The notes under the pieces are model-generated. The model was given only the letters and a program-made list of their open reading frames with translations, was not told the origin of the DNA and did no database searches. A program made the position numbers and the translations under genes. 64,000 nt of DNA, taken from NCBI GenBank assembly GCA_949825045.1, contig OX463829.1, forward strand, positions 21,794,715-21,858,714, written 5' to 3'. Origin of the DNA: Argyresthia goedartella (Eukaryota; Arthropoda; Insecta; Lepidoptera; Argyresthiidae). Below, piece by piece: positions 1 through 33,295 of the stretch (position 1 is its first letter; the number at the start of each line of letters is the position of its first letter).

Positions 1-249
1 TAAACATATTTTAACATATTTTAAAATGAGTTCAAAAACCGCAAATCACGACCAGCTTAAAGATAAACTGTTTTGTTAGAACACATGTCTTTTCTAAGAA
101 AATGTTATTATTGCATCATAATAACATCGATTTTGATGAGTTTAATACATTAAAATTGTAAAAATCTCTAAAAAACAAAGCAATTTGCTCTGACCTCAAT
201 TCTAATATCAGTCGAGATGACGTCCTATTCGAAATTAAATATCAATGCC

Positions 250-880
250 GCAATGCCGCTCGTAACATGCGGTTCCTGAACCCATCATAGAGAGCTTATT
301 ATATTGTAGACAGCAGTGTATGCAACTGTACATAATTAGGCATTAAAACACTTGAGTGATGTAATTAAGAAGCTCGCCTACGCTATTACTTTAAAGCCTT
401 TCATTATATTACAATCACATAATAGTAGTTTATATGACTGCTGCATAATGCCTAATTATGTACAGTTACATACACTAGTTTATCTACACACATATCATAA
501 GCTCTCTTTGATGTGTTCAGGAACCGCATGTTTGACCGGCATTGTGGTTCTGCAATTGTTTAGCTTGTTCTTTAGTACCAACTTCACGCAGGCGGGCGTC
601 GGCGTTCGAAATTTGAATGTCAGTACCAACTTCACAGACAAATTAGGGACGGCACGCGGGTGGGCGTCGGCGTTCGAAATTTGAATGTCATTATATGTAG
701 AAAAACTACACATAATGACCATTATGTGTAGTTTTCCAGATACGAAACGAGTTTTTACCAAGTAGTTTAACATAATGCTGATCGTAACGTGCGGTTTTTG
801 AACGCAGTAAAGAGGGTTTATGATACGTGTGTAGATAAACTACCATTAAAACACGATGTTCTCATGGTATTGGGAAACAA
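250..880. repeat. Palindromic interspersed repeat, copy 1
   Basis: The block at 270-350 (GGTTCCTG..AGAGAGCTTAT..CTGTACATAATTAGGCATT) reappears inverted at 445-525. A further related part (AACATAATG..CGTAACGTGCGGTTTTTG) follows to 880. Related copies lie at 3226-3300, 3440-3720, 22668-23095 and 43575-43615. Short ORFs inside are accidental. Confidence 0.7.
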
Positions 881-1169
881 CGTGAGTAAGTCTACATATC
901 TCCAAGGCTGCGCCGATGGGCTAGCCCTTTATCACGCAAAATTGTAAAACTGGATAAGCTTGGGCAAACTGACTGCCACTTCATATGAATAAAGATGTGT
1001 CGCGAAATGGTATATAATTCTTCAATCATAATAAAAGGAAACATGAATTGATTATTTTTTGCTTTTATCTTCATGTCGAATAGAACATGAGCAAAAAAAA
1101 AAACTTATGTAATTTATTGTCAAAAATCGCGGTTTCAAACAAAAACCTGGCAGGTTGGCGCGTTAACGG

Positions 1170-1220
1170 ATCTACAGCGGAAGTGACGTAATTTAAAAAA
1201 ACGTCACTTCCGCTGTAGAT
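1170..1220. repeat. Perfect 20-bp inverted repeat (hairpin) with CRE-like cores
   Basis: The left arm ATCTACAGCGGAAGTGACGT at 1170-1189 is exactly complementary to 1201-1220, separated by an 11-base AT loop. Each arm ends in TGACGT/ACGTCA. It lies upstream of the first visible Tip60 exon, inside an intron or other upstream DNA. Confidence 0.85.
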
Positions 1221-1467
1221 TCATTTTCGCTATGTAGAAAAGTAACAGAGCTATGCGTGGCTCTTTCCTTCTTTTTTTCTATGCGAAAGGAGAGGAAGAT
1301 TGACGCATATCTCTGACAACTACTGACAACGCAGAGTACGTCACTTCCTCTGATGGGTGTTTTGAAAACACTTTCCGTTTCACGATACTTTAGATTCGTA
1401 ATTGTCGTTGAAAATCAATACTTAATAAAATAAAAAAAGTGTAAAAGATAATCTAAAAATAAAAAGA

Positions 1468-2464
1468 GTGGCCATGTGCGAGTCGGACTCGCCCATGAAG
1501 GGTTCCGTTGTAGCAAGTAGTTATATGACTGGATGTTTGTGTTGTAACCTTGTTTTTCATAGTGTTTGTATGAATGACAAAGTTATCGTTACGTTTTTTA
1601 ATAAATGTTTATAATTTTCTAGACATTTTCTATCACTCTCCTGGCCTCTTTCAAAAGAATATGTAATTGATCTTTGTACCACCACTAAATCAATGACTTT
1701 CGTCAAAAATAAATAACTTTCTCTCTATTACTACTTCACACACACCCACCCTCACACACACACACACACGCACACTTCACAACTCCCCTTCCCTCTGTAA
1801 CTCCTAGTTCATTTATCAAATCTTAAAACTTTTTAAAAATAAAACTTAAAAATTGTAGGTAGCTGCTGTATTTGCAAAATGTTAAAATGTAAAAGTAAGA
1901 TGATAAGAGCCCCTAATTGGCATAGGTTTAAGTTATTTATTATGCTGTACATTTTTAAGATTGTGGTGTGGGCTCAGTTCCCAAATAAATAAATAAACTT
2001 AAAAACTGCTTATTTTATTTTGTTCAAACCAATTTTCGTTGAAAGTGTCTATTGAGATACACAGCATATATTTTTTGTATATTTTTCACTCTCTTACTTA
2101 AAGTTAGAGGGGGAGGGGCACATTTTTCCACTTTGGAAGGGTCTGTCTCTTTAAAGATTTACTTTGAGGAAAAATGGTTTCAGGAACCTCAACGTCATAT
2201 TTAAAGACCTGTCTATAGACACCCCACACATATAGGTTTGTTGGAAAAAAAATGGTGTCAGTTCCATGTATGGGGGAGACCCCCTTTAATTATTTTAATT
2301 TTTCAATTTTGTATAAAAGTCGTAAAAAAAAAACTGTTCACAGAATACATCTACATACTAAGTTTCAACTGTGCAGTCCTAATAGTTTCTGCATAAAGTT
2401 GCTGTGACACACGGACTTGACGAAACTATAAGGGACCCTTGTTTCACTACGAACCCTAAAAAGT
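1468..2464 (+). repeat. Interspersed repeat family B (GGACTCG...GGAACCCTAAAAA), copy 1
   Basis: It opens with GTGCGAGTCGGACTCGCCCA and AAGGGTTCCG and ends with GGACCCTTG..CGAACCCTAAAAAG, 52 bp before the first Tip60 exon. The interior carries a CA-rich microsatellite at 1739-1775 and a block TATGGGGGAGACCCCCTTT. The copy is longer than others of the family and probably carries an insertion. It has no coding capacity. Confidence 0.6.
1739..1775 (+). repeat. CA microsatellite
   Basis: An imperfect (CA)n run interrupted by CCACCCT and CG. Confidence 0.85.
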
Positions 2465-2489
2465 GAAATGTGATAAATATCTTCACTGA

Positions 2490-23358
<20,869 letters not shown>

Positions 23359-24859
23359 GATCTCCATTTTAGAAATATATGGTTGAGCAAGAACTGTAGT
23401 AATTTAAAAAAAAAATATCCGACATTTCGAAATCTTCAGGTCAGCACAAGCGAAAACTCCAAGCTAGGCTCAGTTGACAGACAGATATTTTCTGAATCCC
23501 CATACCAATATGAGTATTATACTGAACAGATATTCAGAATGATAAGTTGAATATCAAATGTCGGGCTTTCGAAATTCTGAACACTTAATTAGTGTGAGAA
23601 AAAATAGTGCCCGAAATTTGAAATTTGTGCTCCCACGGGATTTAGAGATAAATGCGAAAGACACATTCTGCTGTGAGAACGTACTACTAGCATTTTTTTT
23701 AAAGAGGCCTTGCTCGATTGCTGTTGTAGGGTAGGTAGCTCATATTTGTGCCCGAAGTGGGTGAGATTTTGTACATTAGTTATTAGTAATTAATGCCTAA
23801 TTGGTCCAATCTTACTTTTTTGAAAAGCTCGCTATTTTTCGCGTTATTCAGGTTACAAAAAAGTGAAAATATCTATCAGCGGCTCCTTGTAACGTCCTTC
23901 ATCTCCTCCGAAGGTTTCATAAACCAGGATAAAAAAAAAGTATTTTGTTAAAATCATGCTCTGTTGTTAGTTTGACCGCGCCTTATTTCTAGTTTCGGAT
24001 CCTCGCACACAAGTTCTAAGACAATAGCGGATTTGCTGATCAATTGACGAATTAGTGCCCTTATTCATAAAGATATCTTGAAAATTTTAATCTAAAATCC
24101 AATGTAGAAGCTGAGACAATTAACGAAAACTGAAATCTCCCAAATATCAAACTTCTACCCGATCGAATGAAGTAGGCCTCTAAAACGGCCGCTGGATGCA
24201 TGTGCTCGTGCATTTACTCTCAGTAAGTATAATTTTGTTGTGAAACTGATGATGAAAACCACAGTTGGCCCTCGGAATTGCTCAGTACTAGATATGGTTA
24301 CTTTATAACGGTTGCTAAGTAATGTCATAATGCATATGGTGAAGTGGATGTAATGGTCCGGTCAGGACAATCTTCTCAACAATTTATCAACGTCAGTCAG
24401 GACCTAATGGATCATGGAGAAGTCGCGGATTTCTCTGTATGTTCATCGAATTCTCCAAGACGGATGGAACGGTTTGAAAAAAATATTTTTTTGTTTGAAA
24501 GGGTTTTATTGACCAGGTATAATATTTCTATATCTGCCTATAATATTTTAAGAGATTTACATTACACGGTGCCGATATATTTGGAGGTCATCTGCGTAGA
24601 CGTAAAGACGCCAACGACATCTATTGTCATTTCTCAAAACGTCACTGAGACATGAAATGAAATGAAATGTTTATTTGCTTGATATGTGGTACAATAAGTG
24701 GTGACAAATGTAATAAAGTGCTCTATACATTTCACCTGTCCAGGTATGCAAAATTTGTACTTAAATCTATAAATTTTAAATATGTCGTTTATCAAGATTA
24801 TTTAAGTAATTTTACATTATTTTTGCCGCCTTATTATTGTGTTATTATAAAATAATTAT

Positions 24860-25460
24860 TTTAAGATTAAGGTACTCATCTACATTATAAAAACATTCTT
24901 TTAGTAGCCACCTTAGTAGTGTGGCCTTAAATTGTGTTAGTGGCAAAATCTTAATTGACTGCGGAACCTCATTATATATTTTTATTAAAATTCTGTAACA
25001 ACTTCTCTTACAGCATTCGGTCTTGCTTCTTGGTTCACAATTTTATCGGGATATCTTGTATTGAACGTGTATGCGTCCCTGTATTTTATATAAATATTTG
25101 GTTGACTCTGAGCAAAACACGCCATTTCAGAGATATAGAGACTTGGCAGCGACAAGATTTAAAAATAGAGGCTTACAATTGTCTAGTGAATGTGCACGGC
25201 AGATTGCTCTAATGCATCTTTTTTGCAAAACGAAAACCCTGTTAATCTCTCTTGCATTTCCCCATAGGATTAGGCCGTACCTTAAAACAGACGCCACATA
25301 TCCGTGGTATGCCATCAGAGCTGTTTGCACGTTGGAAGTATGTACAATTCATACATGCCTTAAAAATATAAAAGTAGAAAATGAGGTTTCTGGGAAGATG
25401 CTATCCAGGCACCCGAAATTAAATCTAAAGTACTCGTTATTTTATGAGCATTTTTGGTGG
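24860..25460 (-). pseudogene. Non-LTR (jockey-like) reverse transcriptase, C-terminal remnant
   Basis: The minus strand reads GYVASVLRYGLILWGNAREI then NRVFVLQKRCIRAICRAHSL (25330-25190). After frame changes it reads CYRILIKIYNEVPQSIKILP then TQFKATLLRWLLKECFYNVD (25005-24880). Both blocks belong to the end of jockey-type ORF2. Frameshifts and stops disable it. Confidence 0.85.
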
Positions 25461-25495
25461 TAATTATTAATTAGGTACCCATTTTGGGCTATTCG

Positions 25496-25740
25496 TTCAT
25501 GTTTAACGACCCGAACGGCCAAGTCCGCATGATCCTGCCTACGAAGCCGAGGTCCCGATGGGGACAAATATTTGTTTGATGAAAACGGATGTTTGTACCC
25601 TAGTCATGTTGGTGTATCTATCTAAATATAATATATATCTATATAAGTATTTGTATCGTTGTCTAATACCCAAGATACAGGGAATCCTAGTTTGGGGCTA
25701 GATCAATGTGTGTAAATAGTGTCCAAGGGATTATTATATA
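25496..25740 (+). repeat. tRNA-headed SINE (same family as 42785 and 62455), diverged
   Basis: ATCCTGCCTACGAAGCCGAGGTCCCGATGGGGACAAATATTTGT aligns, in opposite orientation, to the SINEs at 42785-43032 and 62455-62693. The body GAAAACGGATGTTTGTACCC..TAATATATATCTATATAAGT follows. Confidence 0.7.
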
Positions 25741-27049
25741 AAAATACCAAAATTTAAAATGGGCTTGCTGGAAAGCATGACTTCTATTTGCATCTCGCTC
25801 AGATTGTATACCGTCTGACGTCGCGTCTTTATGCCGTCTCGCTCAAATGTATTCCTTCACCTCTATGGCCAGTCACGTTCTTCAAATAATCGAGTAGTAA
25901 CCTTAATTACTATTATTATTATTAAAATTATACGTATTATAAAATAAAAAGTTATTTATTTTATTTTATAAAATTTTTGTCGGCGCTATACGGCTAATGC
26001 CAGATCAACACAAACATGTGAATGCCCCGCTAGCAGCTGGTGCCGCGCGCGCAGATAGTTGTTTATAGCTATAGCGCATTCCTTACCGTCTAGTTGTTTG
26101 ATACTCTTTGTTATTATGCTACATTGAATGCATTGATAAGTGAGTGTGTATGTTTACATTTTGAGAACTTCATACTTTTAGATATCTGTCGCTAACTATA
26201 CAGGTGATTGGTTATTAGATACATATATTGTGAGGGGTAAAGTAGCCATTTTCAGCTAATTTTACCATAAAACACCCTATCCGAAAATTAATGGGTTTCG
26301 AGTAATTTTAGGTTTTTACATTTTTATCTTTTTCCAAAACTTGTCATAAAGTGATCAACTACTAAAACACTAAATTACTTAGGGTACCTCTTTGACTGTC
26401 GTTTGTTAGCTTATACGTCATTATTCTATGGAATAGGTTTTAGATAAAAATAAAACATTCTAAATTTCGTTGCTGTGAGGCCATCAATTCGCGCGATGAT
26501 AAAACTAAAAGTTATTATTCGTTATCACAACGGAATATGTGTTATTTTTCTATTAATAACATAGATTATATTCAGCGAATCACTTTACTTTTGATAGGAT
26601 AGGGTTCGCGGATATATTATCTGATATATGTCACATTATATTTATGTGTATATACATGGTGACTTTAAATTAGGTGACCACTTTGTATGGAATGATAGAA
26701 CCCATCAATATGAACAACGTTTTTTTTGAACTTATGTTCCTAAATTAATTATTTTCGTAGGTAATCCATAAAAAATGCAATCAGCTGTTATCACGAATAA
26801 GTTACATTTTGTCTCAAACAGTACAAGCTCTGACGACACCGCAATTGTCAAATGTAGTCACCTTATTGTTCAATGAAAGGCACTGCAAAATACTTACGTT
26901 TCTAATTCATAAAAAAGCTTGGCGGGCGGGCCCATCAACATCGCAATGTCGAGTGTCCTGGTGGCAGACATTCAGCTGAAACGAACAATAATGCCTTGGA
27001 TATACCATACGGCGATATTATGCTACCGAATTCGGAGTGTAGGCACAAT
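25741..27049. other. Interior of the long-arm element, nothing recognised
   Basis: AT-rich sequence with no ORF showing a known motif on either strand. Confidence 0.5.
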
Positions 27050-28274
27050 ATGTCTAGCGGCCGCTTTTTAGTGGCCTAGTTAATTTGATAAGGGAAGAAT
27101 TCAGTTTTCGTTGGCTATCTCTGTTTCTGCATAACATTTCTGGTTTTTAGGATATCTTTATGAATATGAGCACTAATTGGTTAATTGATCAGCAAATCCG
27201 ATATTATAGAACTTGTGTATGGTAACCTAAGGTATGCTAGAACATAAGACTCGGTCAAACTAATAACTGAGCCTGTTTTCTTTCAAAATACTTAATCCTG
27301 GTTTATGCAATATCTTACATGGAACCGCTCTGTTAGAGATTTCAAATCTTGAATTAGCGTCGTTTGATTGTGCTGAGATATTTTTAATAACGCGATATAT
27401 TTAAAGTTTTTCAAAAAGCAAGGTTGCACTAATTAGGCACTAATCACTAACAACTAATGCATACAATATCATATCCCTATATGTATAGGTTCAGCCGTTG
27501 CCATGCTACAGAAAACACTGAAACGTGACACCAGAAGAACATTTAATAACTGTTCATATTTAGGCAAAAATATAAGCTACATACCCTATAACTTCCAACG
27601 AGCTAGGCCTCTCTTTTTAAAAAATGCTAGTAGTACCTTCTCCCAGCAGAATGTGTCTTTCGCATTTATCTCTAAATCTCATGGGAGCACAAATTTCATA
27701 TTTCGGGCACAATTTTTTTCTCACAGAGCACTAATTAAGTGTCTGTTCAGAATTTCGTAAGTCCGACCTATTTTTCTTCGAGTACGCTCACGATGATAGT
27801 ATTTGATTTAGCCCTGAATAGACTGTCAAAGCATAGCATACCCTCTTGGAAGGCTCTAATCGAAGTGGATGTATTTTTGATTTGACGATTTTTCATTATT
27901 TCGTACTGTTGATAGGGTAATTTCTTTGTCGCCAGTGTTTGAAATGGCACCTACAATGGTGCCGATGACTCGACTCAGCCAACACGTATGTTTTATTTAC
28001 CATTCAACTTTTATTTTCTTCACCAACACAATCCAACACAAGATCCTATCAAAGCTAACTGACTTTGTTATTGCATCGCAATTTCTTCGTGCCGTCATGT
28101 TCGCCTCTCATTTTCCCTTAGGTCATACCAGATTTTAATACAAGGAGTCATGTTATGATAATTTATTGCATGCATAAACATAAAATTCTTCCTCATTTAA
28201 AGAATAGAGTATACTTTTCACAGCTTTGTGTAATTTTTTAATTTTTCCCCATTTCGGTGAATGAAATGTTGTAG

Positions 28275-28530
28275 AATAATTCATCAAGTTAAAAAAGCGA
28301 CTTTAAGTTCAAGCCTTATTTCTTCGCTTCTAAGGATGCGAATGAAGTCTATGTACATGAAAAGTTCTCATCAAAACTTTTGCTGCACGGAACAAAACAA
28401 TACAAAATTTGAACTTACCAATCAAAACAAGATACATCAAAATCGGTTCATAATTTACGGCGTAATCGCGTAACAAACAAAAAAAACCGTTGAATTGAGA
28501 ACCTCCTCCTTTTTGAAGTCGGTGGAAAAT
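28275..28530 (+). repeat. Interspersed repeat family D, copy 1
   Basis: It begins AAAAAAGCGACTTTAAGTTCAAGCC and ends CGTTGAATTGAGAACCTCCTCC..TTTGAAGTCGGTGG. CATCAAAATCGGTTCATAAT and GCGTAATCGCGTAACAAAC are shared with 39185-39522 and 60510-60825. The start and end (GACTTtAAGTTcAAGCC and GAAGTCGG) are partly complementary. Confidence 0.8.
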
Positions 28531-29945
28531 ATGTGAAAAGTACGGGAAAAATAATAAAAAAACACTTTATTTCCGTTAAAAGAACAAAATCTGAAGATAC
28601 TGAAAATTATTAATACCCGTAAAAACCAAATTGTTTTATTATTGATTCAAATATCATTTATTTTGATTTAATATTAAAAAATATATTTCGGGGCAATTTA
28701 AAAAAGTCATTTGTTTTTTTTTTATCTGGAGAATTTTTTTACCTTCAGGTACATTCTTTTGAATTCTGAAGTCATATTAAATAATTTTAATTGTTTTAAA
28801 TATTTTTTTACATGCTACTTAGGCTTAAAACTAAGTCTGAAGACACATTTATTATAATTTTAAACGGTAGTTACCAAAAATAATATGCACCTAAGCCATG
28901 TATGCAAAGCGTTAATGATTTCCTACGAATGGTGCTGGCGCAACAATATTGTCTTTCTTATTTCGATATTAGCAAAGTTCGACTTACATTTCAGTGCAAA
29001 CGTCTGTTTGTCTAACAGCCGTCTATCATGCCTTGATCAGTGAACTCTGCCCTTGATACAAATCACAGATTTGCCACATTATGTTTAGTGTTTCATCACT
29101 CGTTGCGGTTCTTACACAGACTATCACCATGCTAAACCCTCGCCTATTACAACATACATACATAGTATTAATTCTTTGCAGAAAACCTGCGCTTGGTTAT
29201 ACATAATAATAATTCTTGAATATGATATAATTTTCAGGTAGCAGTTCCGGAACTAATCAAAAAACCGTTCGTGAAATAAGTAAGGTGGCAGTGGCCCGAG
29301 CTTCGCTTCCACTTTTAAACATATTACTAATACATTTACAGGAGATTTATTAAGACTTATCAATTGTATTATAGGTTTCCTGAAGTTACAAGTTCTGAAT
29401 GTCAATCTTTATGAATTGATGTTGAAGTTGTAAAGGAAATAGTGTGAACCCAATTGTACTAAATTGTTTCCTTGTGTGTGTTTAATATGTGAACAATGCT
29501 ACAAAACCTTGGCCATGTCTTATTGTAATGTCTCAATAAAACGCGTATAATTTTGCGAGTCAAAATGATCTTTATATAGTGAATTTGCTACGTTATAGTG
29601 AATTTATTACAATAATTTTAAAAGTCAATATTGTGATATTAATATATCATTATAAGCAAAGCGTGTAGTTTTATTGAAGTTCTATTTAGGTATAGTACGG
29701 AAAGGAAAGAAGAAAAAAAAGTTTTGTGCAATATAATGATTTATTTTTTCATTACATAAGCACAATAATTTTGCTTTGACTGTCAAAATATTTATAATAT
29801 AATCAACGTGAAGCAGGTACAAGTCATGATAACAATGCATATAAAATGTAGAATTATTTGTATACAATAATTTACCGAAATCATTAAAAACGCGAAGATA
29901 TGATTTAGAAAAATCCCATTTTTGTGACAACCAAACAACATATCC
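28531..29945. other. Intergenic DNA between Tip60 and Atf3, nothing recognised
   Basis: Very AT-rich, no credible ORF. Minus-strand AATAAA-like sites, for example near 29668-29673, could serve a long Atf3 3' end, but this cannot be decided. Confidence 0.5.
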
Positions 29946-30061
29946 AGGGCCTGTTTCACAAAGTCCGGATAAGCTTGATGTGACAGATTATTCTGTCATT
30001 TTACATTCCATTTATGATTTATTTTCACAGGGCTTATCAGGACATCTTGAAACAGACTCTT
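29946..30061. mobile_element. Palindromic MITE of about 116 bp
   Basis: AGGGCCTGTTTCACAAAGTCCGGATAAGC at the left is the imperfect inverse of GGCTTATCAGGACATCTTGAAACAGACTCT at the right. A smaller hairpin (TGACAGATTATTCTGTCA) lies inside. It resembles the MITE at 5509 in its GGCC..GTTTCA ends. Confidence 0.7.
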
Positions 30062-32212
30062 AATGATATTAAAAATCTAAATAAAGGAAATGGTATCAAA
30101 ATATTATTTAAAATAGAAGCACAGTTTTATAAGAGTTAAGTTTCGCTTCTCGGCTATGCCCAAGAGCATAGCATATTCAGAAACGAAAATACTCAAAATA
30201 CATTTAATAAAATATAAAAGTTATTCAATTTAAACATTATTTCCAAAAATACAGAGATATACGGTAGTTGCATTTAGGATCATGGCGTGTTGCCGAATTT
30301 TTTGCTTCAGGTTTCATCCCACCATAGCAATGATACAGTCAAACCAACACCAGATGGAGCCACAACGCAACCATTTCGTTGTTGATGCCACTAATTTGTA
30401 TCAAATTTATATTTACAGAGAATAACAAATTACTATAATGTGACTGCTAGTAAATTTTAGGTCCTTGTAGTTAGTCCTCCAGACTATAATAAAAACAGAA
30501 AAAAAAACTAAAAAATTACAACAAATATTAGAGGCATTTTAGATTACATACCATATACATTTCACAATATAATACGTATCACAAATATTAAGTAAGAAGG
30601 AAGAAGAAATACGAGAATGCTATAGTTTCCAACTATGAAGACAACTATCCTATACCTTCTAAAGTTATCTTATATTAAAGATTACTATGAGGGTACTATC
30701 ATTCTACGAACTACGAAAGAAAGAAAAAAAATACAATGAACTTCAGATAGTGCAATATACATGTTCGCGTAGATTGATAGCAATACAAATAGTGAGCGGC
30801 CACAAGTCAGTTCGATCGCGACATTCAATACTAGTCAATGCATATTTTCTTGTGTCACTAGACTGCTTAGAGAATATATTTTTTATAATTTTATTTTATC
30901 TACTGAAGTCCGTTGCATTTAAAAGTTGTAAGAGTTTCAACCTAACCATAATACATTACAATAGTGATGTGCCGTTTCCGCAAACAATTCCAACGAATGG
31001 ATTACTTTGCATGGAATGAGAAAGTTTCCAGCGACTCATGAAGAGTTTTGACACTCATATCTTCGATACAGTTGTGCTTCGTGACTACATGATTTTTGTA
31101 CGTCTTTGACGTCCAGTATTTTTATATCACAATATGTTTATGTACCAACAATATAAAAATAAATGCTCGCTCGACTTGACTGTTTCTCTCTTGAGACAGG
31201 CAAAGACTAGTTATCACTGGTTTATGAAGGCACGGCCTTACCAATAGTATTTTTTGGTTTGAGAACTATTTTTAGTCTGTGGCACGACTTTCAGTTGGCG
31301 GCCAGAGCAGACTGTGGCGGTCAAAAGGTTAATCACAATTACAAAAAAAATGGAAATTAATTTCATGTTATACAATTATGTTACAAAGTCCAACTCCGGT
31401 TTTTAACACTCAATGCATAACATGACATTTATAATGTGATTTTGCATAATGTCGTATATTTTATCCTGGATTTTTCACTTTTTAACATATAAGATTCAGT
31501 TTCGCGCTTATAAGGCGTTTCACAACAACATTTAAAGTTATAATTTACCATCAATAACACAATTAATTGGTTTTTATAAAGATATATCACGACTTATTCT
31601 CAGTTAAAGCACCTTAAATTAAATAGTAGTATTATACGGCCACGTCATTCTACATACAATATTATTATATTTTAAAGTGTTCTATAAGTATCTCTTTCTG
31701 TAACGTAAAATATACTTTCGGAATATCAACATTATAACATTTTATTGTACTGGAAGTAACGATTGATGTTTTACATATAGGTAAATATAAATATTTTATT
31801 GGTTTTAAAGTAGGTATCTGCTCCGTTACATTGTCAAATAATTTGTGACAAAGTTTAACTTACCTATTCACACCCCATCATTAATATTTCAGGATATAGA
31901 AACATCACAATCAGATCAATATGACGTCACAGATCAAAGCAAAATTAAAGAACTTACAAATTTAAACGAATGTTGTTGTTAGACTTTAGAACCTAAATAA
32001 TAATATTATGTGAAACCTACCTCAAACTGTTGTACAGTTTTGTTGAGTTAAATGATAACGGTGATTGATTTTAATTCACAACACTATTGAATCGAAAAAT
32101 AAAGAGTTATAATATATACACACACACAACGGACAAACATGCGACGCCTGATAAATGATAATCTTTATATTTTAATCTCTCAATTTGCAATAAAATAGAT
32201 CTTCAAGATTGT
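30062..32212. other. AT-rich DNA downstream of Atf3, no gene recognised
   Basis: A fragment at 31277-31332 matches the MITE at 10743-10959. The ORF at 30687-31019 has no recognisable motif. Part of this stretch may be Atf3 3' untranslated region. Confidence 0.5.
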
Positions 32213-32770
32213 AAATGTTCCCTTCTATAGACATTACATACTACTTCAGCGTAGGCACCGGATCTATTCCCTTCTATAGACATTACATACTACTTCAGCG
32301 TAGGCACCGGATCTAAATGTTCCCTTCTATAGACATTACATACTACTTCAGCGTAGGCACCGGATCTATTTATTTCTACGTTGTTGTTGTTCTACACAGT
32401 AGACATAAGATTTCGTTTCGAAATAAATTCCAACCCTTTAATGTTCATATCATAACACTTACCTGATGTATGTCCTGCGTCTCTACTAAGTACAAGACCA
32501 TGACCTTTACCAGCTCTGATCTTACCGTACAAAGAACAAGGACTCAATGTACGAATACATACATGAAACGGTGACAGTCTATTCCGAATTTCCGTGACAC
32601 CAATTAACACGTATACTTGTCAAAAATAAAATTTTGGACCCGTTCTCGAATCGCGAGCGTCTGGGCATTCGTGTGGTTAGTAGACGTGTACATGCACACT
32701 CACATCTTGCGCGTACGCCTCTAGCCACAAGGCCTTCGCTTGCGACTTGAAAGAACTGCAATGTACCGAA
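32213..32770 (-). other. Proximal Atf3 3' untranslated region with a triplicated 53-bp unit
   Basis: The DNA downstream of the Atf3 stop contains three near-identical direct repeats: 32213-32265 (53 bp), 32266-32314 (49 bp) and 32315-32367 (53 bp). Each holds CTTCTATAGACATTACATAC and ends CACCGGATCT. A minus-strand AATAAA is at 32374-32369, but the true 3' end cannot be fixed from sequence. Whether the repeats lie within the mature transcript is inferred. Confidence 0.55.
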
Positions 32771-33295
32771 CTAAACAAGGCACCTATCGTTAAGGCCGTT
32801 GTTAATTTTGACTTGTGAATCCTGCGCCGTGCTCGGATACGTATGGCACTGCTGATTCGACATGTGGTAGTTGACATCGGGCTCGTAGTACTCCTGCTCT
32901 CCCGACTCTATGACGAGAAGCTTGGCCGAGTTGGTAAGGTATCCGTCTGTGGTGACGTAACTGCCGTCTGCGTTTGGGGGGAGGCTGAGTACGCTTTCCG
33001 GCCTGTGGTATTCCTGGTCCATCATCTGAGGAGTCATGTACGTGCCGTCGAGCGAGGGTAAGGGGTCTGTGTCTCCGTTGATGGTTGTGATGCAGGTGTA
33101 GCTAGACGGGAGAACGTTGGCTGACTCCGGCCGGATGTAGGGGGAGGTGGCGTCGTAGGAAGTCTGGAAGGGCGTCGGCGACTCGTAAGGCCTCATCAGG
33201 TTGAACTGTTGGGTTGGCTGCTGGTTGTTCTTTACGCAGGAAGGCGCGTGGTGCGACAACATTTCCATGAGCTGCCGCTTCTCTAATTCCAAGTC
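32771..33295 (-). CDS. Atf3: Atf3 last coding exon: zipper end and C-terminal tail
   Basis: The acceptor is cattccag|GAC. DLELEKRQLMEMLSHHAPSC completes the zipper. The remaining tail of about 150 residues is long compared with vertebrate ATF3 and has repeated motifs such as YMTPQMMDQEYHRPESV and SYVTTDGYLTNSAKLLVIE. The stop codon is at 32771-32773. Confidence 0.94.
   Translation of the reverse strand, partial: DLELEKRQLMEMLSHHAPSCVKNNQQPTQQFNLMRPYESPTPFQTSYDATSPYIRPESANVLPSSYTCITTINGDTDPLPSLDGTYMTPQMMDQEYHRPESVLSLPPNADGSYVTTDGYLTNSAKLLVIESGEQEYYEPDVNYHMSNQQCHTYPSTAQDSQVKINNGLNDRCLV

Larger units (their letters stand above)
23561..27766. mobile_element. 4.2-kb element with long (about 650-700 bp) inverted terminal arms
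   Basis: The left arm (about 23561-24200) and right arm (about 27050-27766) are inverse copies. Matching blocks include GAAATTCTGAACA..CTTAATTAGTG at the tips, GATTTAGAGATAAATGCGAA, GATTTGCTGATCAATTGAC versus TTAATTGATCAGCAAATCC, and AAACGGCCGCTGG versus AGCGGCCGCTTTT. The interior holds a reverse-transcriptase remnant (24860-25460) and a SINE (25496-25740), so it has been a target for other elements. No transposase was seen. It could be a foldback-type or non-autonomous TIR element. Confidence 0.75.

Noticed and set aside
24344..24655. 103-codon ORF as a transposase of the long-arm element
   Set aside because: There is no DDE, zinc-finger or other motif, and the length is far too short. Treated as chance.
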